Below the pieces are notes generated by a model that was given only the letters and a program-made list of their open reading frames with translations, did not search any database and had not been told where the DNA came from. Below are positions 28,254 to 37,797 of a stretch of 64,000 nt of DNA, piece by piece. A program made the translations under genes and the position numbers. Every line of letters starts with the position of its first letter. Position 1 is the stretch's first letter. This stretch comes from JAHECQ01 sp963775125 (GTDB taxonomy: Bacteria > Actinomycetota > Acidimicrobiia > Acidimicrobiales > SZUA-35), in contig CAVZHQ010000002.1 in NCBI GenBank assembly GCA_963775125.1, positions 372,001-436,000 of the forward strand. Direction: 5' to 3'.

Positions 28254-28713
28254 TCAGCGCGAGCCGTACTGCACGAGCTCGAGCACGGTGCCATCGGGGT
28301 CGTGGAAGCACACAAAGGTGACCGGGTCGCCGCTGGGACCGGCGATCGTGACGGGCTCGCTGACGAAGTTCACACCTGCCGCAGTCAGTTCGGCGACGTC
28401 TGCTACGAGGTCCGATGTGGCGAAGGCCAGCCGCGCGATGCCGACGTGGTCGAGGCGCGGATACGGTCGGACCCTCGCCCCGTGGCTCCTGCCACTCGAG
28501 GAGATCGATCATGGTCGAACGTACGTCGCCATGGAGGGCCATGACAGCGCCTCGAACCCGATAGGGCGGCAGTCCAACAGCAGCAGCGACCGCAGGACCA
28601 CCGACCGTCGGCACCTCCCAAACCACGTGAAACCCCAGCCGCTCGTAGAAGGCACGGGACACGGTGAAGTCCGAGCAGTTGACGTTGGCGTGAACGAAAC
28701 CGACGAGGTGCAT
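28254..28713 (-). CDS. VOC family protein (glyoxalase-like), one frameshift
   Basis: About 153 residues after repair. The first half (HLVGFVHANVNCSDFTVSRA, FYERLGFHVVWEVPTVGG) is the N-terminal module. The frame breaks near 28470 after LLEWQEPRG; the next frame continues YPRLDHVGIARLAFATSDLV, AAGVNFVSEPVTIAGPSGDP and DPDGTVLELVQYG, the usual second module with its metal-ligand positions (H and E). It stops at 28254. Only one base separates the two readings. The substrate is unknown. Divergent from the haloalkane dehalogenase, 110 bases away, and upstream of the SDR on the same strand. Confidence 0.8.
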
Positions 28714-28823
28714 ACGGCAGCTTCGCGTCCGGAAAGCCGCGCTGCACGCGCGGCCATTTGACGGTCTCGGTCCTCGGACGCAGACTCGCGCCGACGGCGC
28801 TCACCAACTGAAGGGAAGCCCCT

Positions 28824-29720
28824 GTGCCCATCTCGTCCGCGTTCCCCTACGAAAAGCACAAGCTCCGGGTCAAGGGCCGAACCATGGCCTACGTCGACGT
28901 GGGCGAGGGTGACCCGATCGTGCTGTTGCATGGCAACCCGACCTCCTCGTACCTGTGGCGCAACATCATCCCCCACCTCAGCGGGCTCGGACGTTGTATC
29001 GCGCCGGACCTGATCGGCATGGGCGACTCGGACAAGCTGCCCGACACGAACGCCGACTCCTACCGGTTCGTCGAGCATCGCGAGTACCTCGATGGACTGT
29101 TGGATCAACTCGGCGTGGACGAGCGGGTCGTGCTGGTCGTGCATGACTGGGGCTCGGCGCTGGGGTTCGATTGGGCCAACCGCCACCGCGATGCGATCGC
29201 CGGCATTGCCTACATGGAGGCCATCGTGCGTCCGGTGACCTGGGCGGAGTGGCCGGGCGCGGCCCGGGGCGTGTTCGAGGGATTCCGCTCTCCCGCAGGA
29301 GAGGAGATGGTCCTCGCCAAGAACGTCTTCATCGAACGCGTCCTGCCGGGATCGATCATCCGGCCGCTCGACGAGGTCGAGATGGCCGAGTACCGCCGAC
29401 CGTTCCTCGAGCCCGGCGAGGGTCGTCGCCCGACACTCACGTGGCCTCGCCAGATCCCCATCGAAGGCGAACCGGCCGATGTGGTGGCCATCGCCACCGA
29501 CTACGCCGAATGGCTCGGTCGAAGCCAGATCCCGAAGCTGCTCGTCAACGCCGAGCCGGGCGCGATCCTCAAGGACGCCGCCCTCGAGTTCTGCCGCAGC
29601 TGGCCAAATCAGCGGGAGGTGACCGTGGCCGGCAACCACTTCCTGCAGGAGGACAGCCCTGACGAGATCGGCGCTGCCATCGCTGACTGGATCACGACCG
29701 CGGTTCGGCCGGCCCCCTGA
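28824..29720 (+). CDS. dhaA: Haloalkane dehalogenase (LinB/DhaA-like, HLD-II)
   Basis: A 298-residue alpha/beta hydrolase that hydrolyses carbon-halogen bonds to alcohol plus halide. Its numbering coincides with that of LinB: halide-binding N38 (LLHGNPTSS) and W109, nucleophile D108 (VVHDWGSALGF), acid E132 (AYMEAIV) and base H272 (VAGNHFLQEDSP). The acid after strand 6 and Asn as second halide ligand are the HLD-II pattern. Cap-domain F151 and F169 are also kept, but position 177, Leu at the tunnel mouth of LinB, is Ser here, which should widen or polarise the entrance. Cytoplasmic, no signal peptide. No other dehalogenation genes adjoin it. It converges on the ABC permease gene with a three-base gap. 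Confidence 0.92.
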   Translation: MPISSAFPYEKHKLRVKGRTMAYVDVGEGDPIVLLHGNPTSSYLWRNIIPHLSGLGRCIAPDLIGMGDSDKLPDTNADSYRFVEHREYLDGLLDQLGVDERVVLVVHDWGSALGFDWANRHRDAIAGIAYMEAIVRPVTWAEWPGAARGVFEGFRSPAGEEMVLAKNVFIERVLPGSIIRPLDEVEMAEYRRPFLEPGEGRRPTLTWPRQIPIEGEPADVVAIATDYAEWLGRSQIPKLLVNAEPGAILKDAALEFCRSWPNQREVTVAGNHFLQEDSPDEIGAAIADWITTAVRPAP

Positions 29721-29723
29721 GCA

Positions 29724-30558
29724 TCAATCGATGTCGCGATGCCGGAAGAGCTCGCCGGCGACGATCAGCGCAATGACCGTGTAGGCGACGAGCACCAAAC
29801 CCGCCAGGAGGTAGCCGTGATCCTCGACCATCTCGAATGAATCGGAGAAGACGCTGCCGTCGATTCGCTCCACAGCGCGGCCCTTGGCGAATGCCGCTGC
29901 GTTGGTGACGGGTAGCCATGCCGCAACCCGGGGCAGGAACGACGACACGAGGAACGACTCGACGATGAACCAGTAGATGACGAACCCGGTGATCGAGCCC
30001 ACCGAGCTGTTCACCACCAGCGTGACCGCGATGCCGAACGCACAGAACAGGCCACAGGCCAACCCCGTGCGGCCAACCGCCACCGCCGCATTGGCCCAGA
30101 GTTCCCCGGTGATGCCCCGGGTCGATCCATCGACGGCGATGGTCAGCGCGTAGAGCAGACCGATGAGGAAGACAGCGAGCGCCATCGCAACGACCGCAAT
30201 CGTCGCCAGACCGGCGACTGCCCGCGAGATCACGAAACGATTGCGGCGAGGCTCCCACGTCAGGATCTGTTCCACCATGCCGGACTTGAGGTCGGCGCCC
30301 ACGTAGGACGCCCCGATCACGAACGCCATGACCGGCAGCAGGTCGGCGACCGGGCCAAGGATCTCGGAGGCGGAGACGCCGCCGGCAATGTCGCTGACGA
30401 AATCGATCGTCGTGTCGTTCGAGGTCATCACCGCAAATGCGATGACAACACCGATCACCATCATCGCCGCGAGAACGAGTGGGAAGTACCTGGTGATCCG
30501 TCGAGCCCACAGACGCCGTAGGTCGGAGCGCAGAAGGTGGGTCAGGGTCGAGGGTCAC
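29724..30558 (-). CDS. ABC-2 type permease (exporter subunit)
   Basis: Membrane subunit with about six hydrophobic segments (MVIGVVIAFAVM, LLPVMAFVIGASYVGADLK, IAVVAMALAVFLIGLLYAL, LACGLFCAFGIAVTLVV, VIYWFIVESFLVSSFL, AGLVLVAYTVIALIVAGEL) and the motif MVEQILTWEPRRNRF typical of ABC-2 permeases. The uninterrupted frame begins at ATG 30464, but in-frame upstream sequence LLRSDLRRLWARRITRYF is clearly the normal N terminus. GTG 30558 overlaps the ATPase stop (GTGA), and removing one C from the CCC at 30552-30554 would join it to that N terminus. So the gene is probably intact and about 277 residues. Cotranscribed with the ATPase. Confidence 0.8.
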
Positions 30559-31524
30559 TTGTCCACCTCTGGTGGCGGAGGCGGTGGCGACACCACCGGT
30601 GGAGGCGGACCGCCGGTCAGGTTCAGGAAGGCGGCCTCGAGCGTGGCGTGCTGGGTCCGGAGCCCGCGCAGGTAGAGACCGTCTCGGGCCAGAACCTCGG
30701 TGACTCGAGCAGCCGCTTCGGGTTCGACGTCGACAACGATCTCGGAGGCCTCGGGACGCGGGCGGGAGGGCAACCCCGCCGCGTTCAGGACCGCCATTGC
30801 CCGGTCACGTTCATCGATGGTGACGACGACCAGATCACTCCCGGCGTGAGCCCGGACCTCGGCCAGCGTTCCGGTCGCCACCAGCCGACCGTGGTCGATG
30901 ATGGTCACGTCGTCGCACACGTGCTCGATCTCGGCCAACTGGTGGCTGGAGACCAGCACCGCTTTGCCCTCGGCCGCTATCGATCGGATCAGCACTCGCA
31001 TCTCGGCGATTCCCGCGGGATCGAGGCCGTTGGCCGGTTCGTCCAGGATCAGCAGATCAGGGCTCTTGAGCAATGCTGCGGCAATGGCGAGGCGTTGGCG
31101 CATCCCCAGCGAGTAGCTCTCGAAGGTGTCACGACCGCGGTCGTTCAGTCCGACGACACGGAGAACCCGCTCGGTCTCGCTTCGGGGCAGGCCGGCCAAA
31201 TCGCCGAGGAGCTGGAGATTCTTGCGTCCCGAGAACTTGGGGAAGAGCTTCGGGTTCTCGACGATGGCACCGACTCGGGCAGCTGCCCGATGGAACTGGG
31301 TGGTCGAGTCGATGTCGAACACCTTGACGCTGCCCGCCGACGGGCGGATGAGACCCAACGGCGCACCGGATGGTCGTGGTCTTCCCTGAGCCGTTGGGTC
31401 CGAGGAACCCGTGCACCGCGCCGGCCCGACACAAGGACAGATCGAGGTCGTCGATTGCAACTACCGCGCTCTCGGGGTTCCGCCCGTACACCTTGCGCAG
31501 GCCGCTCACCTCGATGATCGACAT
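30555..31524 (-). CDS. ABC transporter ATPase (drug/lipid exporter type), one frameshift
   Basis: Nucleotide-binding subunit. MSIIEVSGLRKVYG leads to Walker A GPNGSGKTTTIR near residue 47; the frame then shifts near 31370 and continues LGLIRPSAGSVKVF, ending with the signature (SYSLGMRQRLAIAAALL), Walker B (DLLILDEPANGLDP) and switch His (LVSSHQLAEIEHV). The only damage is one base right after Walker A. The C terminus has an unusual proline tail (PPPPVVSPPPPPPEVDK) absent from most relatives. It probably energises the adjacent ABC-2 permease; the exported compound is unknown. Confidence 0.83.
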
Positions 31525-31617
31525 CGCCGCACGCTAGCCGACGACAAGTGGTCCCGTTGCCAAGCAGCGATCGACGGGTGTTCGACGAGCTTGCCCGTCA
31601 GGGCTACGTTCGAGCCG

Positions 31618-32457
31618 GTGACGCCGCATCGCTGCCCGACCTGCTCCCCCGGCCCCCTGCGGGTACTCGATCACGAGCGCGGCATCGTCCGGGTGCCCCG
31701 GGGCTTTCGTGGCCCGCCCGACTCGATGCACGGCGGGGCGGCCGCCGGTTTGGTTGCCTGCCTCGGCGATGCCCATCTGTCGGCCCCGACCGTTCGCTTC
31801 AACGTACGTCTGCACGCTCCCCCGCCGCTCGACACCGAACTGCCCTACCTCGTCGAGGTCGACGACGATGGTCGACGTCTGAGTTTCCGCATCGGTGTCG
31901 GTGAGGACACGGTGCTGTCGGGCTGGGCCTCCACATCGTGTGATGAACCGGTCGTACCACCCACCATCGTCGCCGAGCTGGCCGCTCACGCAAGCCTGAG
32001 GGACGATGAGCAGCAGCGATTCGCCGACCACGTCGAGCCTGAGGACGAAGAGTTCTCGGAATGCTTCGGCTGCGGATCGGGTAACGAGGTCGGGCTGCAC
32101 CTCAGAACCCGACCGATCAACGACCGTCAAGGCTGGGTCGACTGGACGCCCCACGACCGCTGGAACGACAACGGCATGGTGTCGACCTTGCCGGCAATCG
32201 CCGCCCTGGACTGCACCTCGGCGTTTCCGCTGCGACACCTCGGCCTCATGCAGGACACCGAGACGACCCTGCTCGGAACCTACGACGGCCAGATCCACCG
32301 CCGACCGCCCGTGCGGGCCGACAGCTCCTATCGCATCGTGACCTCCCCCCGCCGACGAGACGGGCGCAAGATCTACGCCGACATCGGCCTGTTCGACCCC
32401 GAAGGCGAGGTCTACATCACTGGTTGCGCCACCTGGATCGTCCTCGCCGCTCAGTAG
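31618..32457 (+). CDS. Double hotdog (thioesterase-like) protein
   Basis: A protein of 279 residues starting at GTG 31618, chosen because the frame upstream is not protein-like. It has two hotdog domains: the first with SMHGGAAAGLVACLG, the helix that lines PaaI/YbgC-type thioesterase active sites, and the second starting ECFGCGSGNEVGLHLR and ending VYITGCATWIVLAAQ. A CxxC pair (HRCPTC) lies at the N terminus and CFGC starts the second half; such pairs are common in actinobacterial proteins of this sort. It may hydrolyse or bind acyl-CoA. It is divergent from the ABC exporter and is followed by the SulP gene 11 bases later. Confidence 0.7.
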   Translation: MTPHRCPTCSPGPLRVLDHERGIVRVPRGFRGPPDSMHGGAAAGLVACLGDAHLSAPTVRFNVRLHAPPPLDTELPYLVEVDDDGRRLSFRIGVGEDTVLSGWASTSCDEPVVPPTIVAELAAHASLRDDEQQRFADHVEPEDEEFSECFGCGSGNEVGLHLRTRPINDRQGWVDWTPHDRWNDNGMVSTLPAIAALDCTSAFPLRHLGLMQDTETTLLGTYDGQIHRRPPVRADSSYRIVTSPRRRDGRKIYADIGLFDPEGEVYITGCATWIVLAAQ

Positions 32458-32468
32458 CCGCGTCCCCC

Positions 32469-34151
32469 ATGACGATGACCGAGTTGCTCCCTGGGCTGGC
32501 CGTGCTGCGGCAGTACCGGAGTCGCTGGCTGCGAGCTGACCTGGCCGCCGGGCTGACCGTGGGAGCGATGCTGATCCCGCAGTCGATGGCCTACGCGGAG
32601 TTGGCGGGTTTGGCGCCACAGTTCGGGTTCTATGCCGTGATCGGGGCGTTGGTCGTCTACGCACTCGTCGGAACCAGCCGGCATCTGGGTGTCGGCCCCG
32701 AGCCGGGGACGGCGATCCTCGCCGCGACGGGCGTCGGCTCGCTCGCCGGTGGGGACCCGACACGCTACATCGCGCTGATGGCCGCTCTTGCCCTCGTCGT
32801 GGCCGGAATCTGCATCGTCGGAGCGATCGCCCGGCTCGGCTTCCTTGCGTCGCTTCTTTCGAAGCCGGTGCTCGTCGGTTACATCACGGGCGTCGGCCTC
32901 ACGCTGCTGAGCAGCCAGATCGCCGGGTTCACCGGCGTCACCACCACGAGTGACACCTTCTTTCCACGGTTCAGAGAGTTGCTCGACGGTCTCGGCGAGA
33001 TCGACGGGGCGACGTTGGCCCTGGCGGTCGGAACGCTCGCGTTGATCCTCGTACTCAAACAGGTGTCGCCTCGCCTTCCGGGCGCGCTGCTGGCCGTCGT
33101 GTCGGCTACAGCGATTGCGGCCCTCCTTGCTCTTGACGATCGTGGCATCGCCGTCGTCGGCCAGATCCCGCCTGGCCTTCCGATACCCGGCCTCCCCGAT
33201 GTCTCCTTCGGCGACCTCGCTCAGCTCGTTCCGGTCGCGGCCGGGATCGCACTGGTCGGCTTCAGCGACAACGTCCTCACTGCGCGCTGCCATTGCCGCC
33301 GGACGCGGGTACCGGATCGATGCCAACCAAGAACTGTTGGCGCTCGGCCTCACGAACTTGTCGTCGGGGCTGTCGGCGCGGCTTCCCGGTCTCCTCGAGC
33401 GCCAGCAGGACAGCGGTGCCCGCCTCCCTCGGGAGCAAGACACAGCTCGTGTCGCTGATCAGCGCAGCGTTCGTCGTCGTCGCTCTGCTGACGATGCGCC
33501 CGCTGTTGGCCGAGATTCCACGGGCAGCGCTCGCTGCCGTGATCGTGTCCGCCGCCATCGCGATCATCGACGTCGCCGGCTACCGCAGCCTCTGGCAGGT
33601 GAGCCGGGAGGAGTTCGTCCTGGCCGTTGCCACTGCACTCGGGGTGATCGTCTTCGGCGTACTCGTCGGAGTGCTGCTCGCCGTGATCCTCGCCGTCGTC
33701 GTCGCGCTGTACCGAATTGCGAGGCCGCATGACGCTGTCCTCGGGGACCATCCGGACACCGACGGCTGGGTCGATATCGGCGCCTATCCCGAAGCGGTCG
33801 CCGAGCCTGGCCTGGTCGTGTTTCGATTCGACGCCCCGCTGTTCTTCGTCAACGCCGAGCGTTTCCGAGACCGCGTCGAGCAAGTCCTCGTGGACAGCCC
33901 AGGTGAGGAAGAGTGGCTCGTGCTCGACTTCGAGGGCGTGGGAGCCCTGGACGCAACGGCCCTCGACGTCTTGGCCGAAGTCGCCGCGTTCGGCCGAGGA
34001 GCTCGGGGTGCGAGTCGTGGGGGTGACCCGTGCGAACGACTGGGTCATCGCCCGTCTCGCGTTGGCCAAGCTCGTCGAACCGGCCGGACCGCTACGAATC
34101 TTTCCGACCATCAACGGCGCAGTCGCCGCGTACCGGCAGCGAGGCTGCTGA
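32469..34151 (+). CDS. SulP/SLC26 anion transporter with STAS domain, three frameshifts
   Basis: About 560 residues after repair. The membrane domain starts LRADLAAGLTVGAMLIPQSM with the AYAELAGL signature, followed by STRHLGVGPEPGTAILAA, LLSKPVLVGYITGVGLT and VGFSDNV. Near 33285 the frame changes to RAAIAAGRGYRIDANQELLA, near 33390 to GFPVSSSASRTAV (the conserved GGFPxxxxxSRT region) and near 34000 for the last 50 residues. The C-terminal STAS domain shows FRFDAPLFFVNAERF and WLVLDFEGVGALDATALDVL. Family members carry sulfate, bicarbonate or dicarboxylates; the ion cannot be told here. All three breaks are by one base with nothing missing. Confidence 0.84.
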
Positions 34152-34170
34152 GGAGTGGCGACGGGTGACC

Positions 34171-34560
34171 TCAAACCGTGGTTTCGAGATCAGCCGATCC
34201 GTCGGTCGACGTCGCATCGACCAGGGCAGCTCGCACGCCCAGGTTACGAACGTAGGGTGCCACGGCCGTCGGCCCATGAATCGCCACACCACCGTCGGTG
34301 TTCTCGACGCGCACACCGGCTCGGCGGGCAACGGGGTCCGTGGTTACGGCGAGGCGGATCCGGGCTTCATCCGCCAGCGCTCGACGTGAGCGCTTCGCGG
34401 GCACCCGCTTCGGGATGGTCAGGAGGAACCCCAGCCATCCGACGACCTGAGACCTGTTCCGCCAGATCCACACGATCAGGGCGATGCGGCCGATTCCAAA
34501 CGCCTTGAGTGCACGCCCGAAGGGCGACCGTCGCGTCATGGGCGGGAACTCCCGCCTCAC
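34171..34560 (-). CDS. BON-like domain protein with membrane-associated N terminus
   Basis: A 129-residue protein. Residues 17-50 are hydrophobic with basic flanks (KAFGIGRIALIVWIWRNR, VVGWLGFLLTIPKRV), suggesting membrane association. From residue 60, DEARIRLAVTTDPVARRAGV and VRVENTDGGVAIHG follow the BON pattern (a charged helix, then a strand ending in GGVxIxG), after which the domain seems short. BON domains bind phospholipid or anchor proteins to membranes; this assignment is tentative. It converges on the SulP gene and is 21 bases downstream of the methyltransferase, so it may be cotranscribed with it. Confidence 0.5.
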   Translation of the reverse strand: MRREFPPMTRRSPFGRALKAFGIGRIALIVWIWRNRSQVVGWLGFLLTIPKRVPAKRSRRALADEARIRLAVTTDPVARRAGVRVENTDGGVAIHGPTAVAPYVRNLGVRAALVDATSTDGSADLETTV

Positions 34561-34581
34561 GCCATGACGAAACCTCCATCG

Positions 34582-35376
34582 TCAGGTCGGCACGCGACCG
34601 ACGGCGGATCGTGCGGTGGCCCCCAGCTGGATCTCACCAGTTGGCTCGCCGAGCCGGTCGAACAGCGCCCGTCGAATTGCGGCTTGACGATCGCTGTCCT
34701 GGGCAACGCAGTAGGCGCCGGCAGGACCGACGCCGGCAAGGAAACCGGACCAGAGCTCGTCGAAATCCCGATACGTCGAGCCGACGTGCAGTGTGGTCTC
34801 CGAAATGGCCGTGAGACCAGCGGCCTCCATCCACCCGGCGATCTCTCCGGGGCGGCCGAACCGCATCACCCGCGCCTCGTCCGGAGCGTCCGGGTCGACA
34901 TCGAGCGCCGCATCCCAGAACGCTCGCAGCATCTCCATTCCGCTCTCGAAGTCCCACACACATGCCGCAATCGCTCCGCCCGGCTTCACGACGCGTCGCA
35001 TCTCGCGGCCGGCTGCGGTTGCGTCAGAGACGAAATGCAGCACGAGTTGGGCGAGGGCAGCGTCGAATTCGGCATCCTCGAACGGGATCGCTTCCGCAGA
35101 CCCCTGACGGACGTCCACCCCCGGGTGACGTTCCCTGCAAGCGGTGATGAACGAGTCGGTCGGATCGATCGCGGCGGTGGCGTCCATCCCGACGAGGTCG
35201 CTGAGCACTCCCGTGAGGGCGCCCGGGCCACACCCGACATCGAGGACGCGTTGACCGTGCTGGACTCCGGCGCTCGCGACGAAAAGTCCGGCGAGCGGCT
35301 GCGAGTAGCGACCCATGAACCGGTCGTAGTCGCTGCCTGCGACCTGGAACGTGCGACTGCCGGACACCGGCTCCAT
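34582..35376 (-). CDS. Class I SAM-dependent methyltransferase
   Basis: A 264-residue cytoplasmic enzyme. Motif I RVLDVGCGPGALTGVL is at residues 43-58, then AAIDPTDSFITACRERHP (motif II region), VRQGSAEAIPFEDAEFDAAL (post-I and motif III), and RVVKPGGAIAACVWDF. The C-terminal region (WSGFLAGVGPAGAYC) resembles methyltransferase_11/25 type small-molecule methylases. The acceptor is unknown. It begins at ATG 35376 and lies upstream of the BON-like gene on the same strand. Confidence 0.88.
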   Translation of the reverse strand: MEPVSGSRTFQVAGSDYDRFMGRYSQPLAGLFVASAGVQHGQRVLDVGCGPGALTGVLSDLVGMDATAAIDPTDSFITACRERHPGVDVRQGSAEAIPFEDAEFDAALAQLVLHFVSDATAAGREMRRVVKPGGAIAACVWDFESGMEMLRAFWDAALDVDPDAPDEARVMRFGRPGEIAGWMEAAGLTAISETTLHVGSTYRDFDELWSGFLAGVGPAGAYCVAQDSDRQAAIRRALFDRLGEPTGEIQLGATARSAVGRVPT

Positions 35377-35434
35377 GACACCTCCGTTTGGGCTCGACCC
35401 GACGCTACACCCGGGGCGCTCCCGCCACCGCTCC

Positions 35435-35956
35435 TCAAGCGGCGGACATCTCGGCCAGCGCGAGAACGGTTCGCCAGTTCCGAGCGGTCGAGGGCTGGTC
35501 GCCGCCCACCTTGGTCAGCGCGGCGACCAGTGGTGACCGTCCTTGTCCGAACGGCAGGTTGAGATACATCTCCCGTCCGTGCACGGTCAAGCCCTCGGGT
35601 GCGAACGCGGCGAGGTCGAGATTCGGCACTGTGGCAACGCCTGCGACGAACGCAACCACGGCCTTCGTGGGGTCTTCGCAGTCGTAGGGATTGAACTTCA
35701 CGATCGCCGCCAACTCTGATGCTGTCCGCGTCAGCACGGCCACGCGCAGACCGAACTCATCGAAAAGGCAGTCGCCGATGGACTCGCCAATTGGGAAGTC
35801 CGGTGGGACGTCAGCGTTGAAGACCACGTTGCCGCTCTGCAGGTAGGTCGAAACGTCGGTGTGTCCGAGAGACTCGACGGCAGCGCGGAGGTCGGCCATC
35901 CGCAACCGGTTGTGCCCGCCCACGTTGACACCACGGAGAAGGGCCACGACTCGCAT
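35435..35956 (-). CDS. DUF1697 family protein
   Basis: A 173-residue protein starting at ATG 35956 (MRVVALLRGVNVGGHNRLRM), the standard DUF1697 opening. ADLRAAVESLGHTDVSTYLQ followed by SGNVVFNA, and FNPYDCEDPTKAVVAFVAG are further family landmarks. The longer open frame upstream to 36109 is not conserved-looking and overlaps the end of the neighbouring gene, so I excluded it. The family is widespread in bacteria with no known function; a nucleic-acid-independent enzymatic fold has been suggested. It follows the PEP-utilising-type gene by 20 bases on the same strand. Confidence 0.85.
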   Translation of the reverse strand: MRVVALLRGVNVGGHNRLRMADLRAAVESLGHTDVSTYLQSGNVVFNADVPPDFPIGESIGDCLFDEFGLRVAVLTRTASELAAIVKFNPYDCEDPTKAVVAFVAGVATVPNLDLAAFAPEGLTVHGREMYLNLPFGQGRSPLVAALTKVGGDQPSTARNWRTVLALAEMSAA

Positions 35957-35976
35957 GAGGCCACAGTACGCGACGC

Positions 35977-37687
35977 TCAGAGCAGGCGGACGGTTCCGTG
36001 TTCCGGATCGACTTCGACCTGAGCGCCATGTGGAATGCGGGTCGTGGCACCGTGGGCGCCGATCACTGCCGCAAGGCCGAACTCGCGGGACACAATCGCC
36101 GCGTGGCACAGCGGTCCGCCTTCCTCCACGACGATGGCACCGATGGCCGGCATCAACGAATTCAACGATGGCCCAGTGAATGGCGCAATCAACACGTCGC
36201 CGGGCTCGAGTTGATCGAACGCGAGCATCAGGTCACGTACGACGCACGCACGTCCTCGGTACGGGCCGATGCCGATGCCGATGCCAGTGACGATCGACGA
36301 CTCGCTTTCTACGAGCGGCGGCGTCGAATCGGCTCGCAGGTTGGCCATGATCGCGGCCGTCGCGCGGGCCATCGCCCTGGGAAGCGCGGTCGAGCGGAGG
36401 ATCTGCCTCCGCCTCGCCGAGGAAGCGTGGCGGGGGTGTGGCCTCGATGCGGTCACGTTCGGCAGCCCGCTCGTCGAGCGTCTCAGCAGATGGTCCACCG
36501 ACCCCTCGCAACAGGCCGTGGAGCTCATCGGGGAACAACTCCACGACGTGCGAGACGTCACGCAAACCACCGGCAGCTTGCAGGCGGCGCCCGGCCTCCA
36601 TGAGGCCACGTCGCACCAGTCCGCACGGCCAGTTCCAAGAAAGGCCTCGGATGTCCTCGCGCTGACGATGTCCATAGCGAGCTTCGGCCAACAACTCGTC
36701 GAAGCTGTCCCGGTGCTCCGGTGGGACGCGCTCACGGACGGCCGCACTGTCGGGTTCGACGACGTCGAGCTTCTCGGTAGCCCCGAGCAAGCTCGCCAGC
36801 TGCAGTGCCGGTACTTCGGCGAGGGTGGGCCGGTCGACGTCATCGCTGGTGACTGTTCGCCACGCGTGAAGCTCGAGCCAGGCATCGACGGCGATGCGGA
36901 CCTCAGCACCGAGGGCTCGCACGTCGTCGACCGAACCGAGCTCCGATGCCGGCACCCCGTTGTGCTGGATGGCACGCGCCACCGGCCGCAGCATCTCGGC
37001 CGTCTCGACGGTTCCCGGCGAGCTTCCGGTGAGCAGACCCGCCGCTTCGTTTGCGTTGATCCCCCACGCCTCACAGTGCGCCACCAGATCGCCCGTAGGC
37101 ACGAGATCGCCGCCATGCGTCGCCAGATTGCGGCGAGCCGACCGTTCGAAGTGTGCCAATACGCTCGCAAGATGCGTCGCAAGCTCGGCGTCATCGAGGG
37201 CCCCGGGATCGATGGCTTGAAGCGCAAGGTTCTGCGCCCGCTGAGCCGATCGGTCCCGGTCGAACCACTGATCCACCTCCTGGCGCCAGATGCGCTGCGC
37301 GAACGCCCGCTCGGCTGTCTTGGCCCGCCGGCGTAGTTCCGGATGCAGACGGGCGATCAGCTTCATCACGAGCGCCGGCGGGGGTCCTTTGGGAGTGGAG
37401 CCCGGCTTCTCTCCGATACCCAGCGGACGCATATACAAGCAGCCGTGAACGAACTTGGCCTCGACGGTCGCCAGCGGCAGACCGTAACGCTGGAGCGGCT
37501 CGACGATGCCTTCCTCGAACGCTCGGCGGTAGGTGTCACGCAGAAACGGCGAGAGCGGGCGAAGCCCATGATGGGTTGTCTCGAGCTCCCATTGTCCTGG
37601 ACCCGGTGGCTCGAATGTGAGGGCGGGCGGTGCCGTGTTGGTGCTGCTGGTGACCGTGTGATCGGTGCGGATGGTGTGATCGATCAT
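35977..37687 (-). CDS. PEP-utilising enzyme-type protein with swivelling phosphohistidine domain, one frameshift
   Basis: About 570 residues after repair. Residues 1-450 form a mostly helical region (ELETTHHGLRPLSPFLRDTY, AKFVHGCLYMRPLGIGE, RNLATHGGDLVPTGDLVAHC) like the middle part of rifampin-phosphotransferase/PEP-synthase relatives. After a one-base shift near 36390 the C terminus reads ARACVVRDL-like strands and EEGGPLCHAAIVSREFGLAA, the mobile phosphohistidine loop with its catalytic His. No ATP-grasp (PEP/pyruvate-binding) domain is present and none adjoins, so it cannot work alone as a PEP synthase or drug phosphotransferase. It is divergent from a TetR regulator across a short promoter region. 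Confidence 0.75.
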
Positions 37688-37724
37688 GTCATTTCCCCCT
37701 GGTCTTCGGTTGACTAAATCATGT

Positions 37725-37734
37725 CAGTCGACTG
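37725..37734. promoter_or_regulatory. Palindrome in the divergent tetR promoter region
   Basis: CAGTCGACTG is a perfect 10-bp palindrome in the 110 bases between the PEP-utilising-type gene and the TetR regulator. TTGACT lies just upstream at about 37710. TetR proteins usually bind palindromes of this sort next to their own genes, so it is a candidate operator; at only 10 bp this could be part of a longer imperfect site or chance. Confidence 0.4.
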
Positions 37735-37797
37735 CCGTCAAGCCATAACCTTGTCACCATGTCTGTCATCTGCCAAGATGGTCCGGAGGAGGCGACG

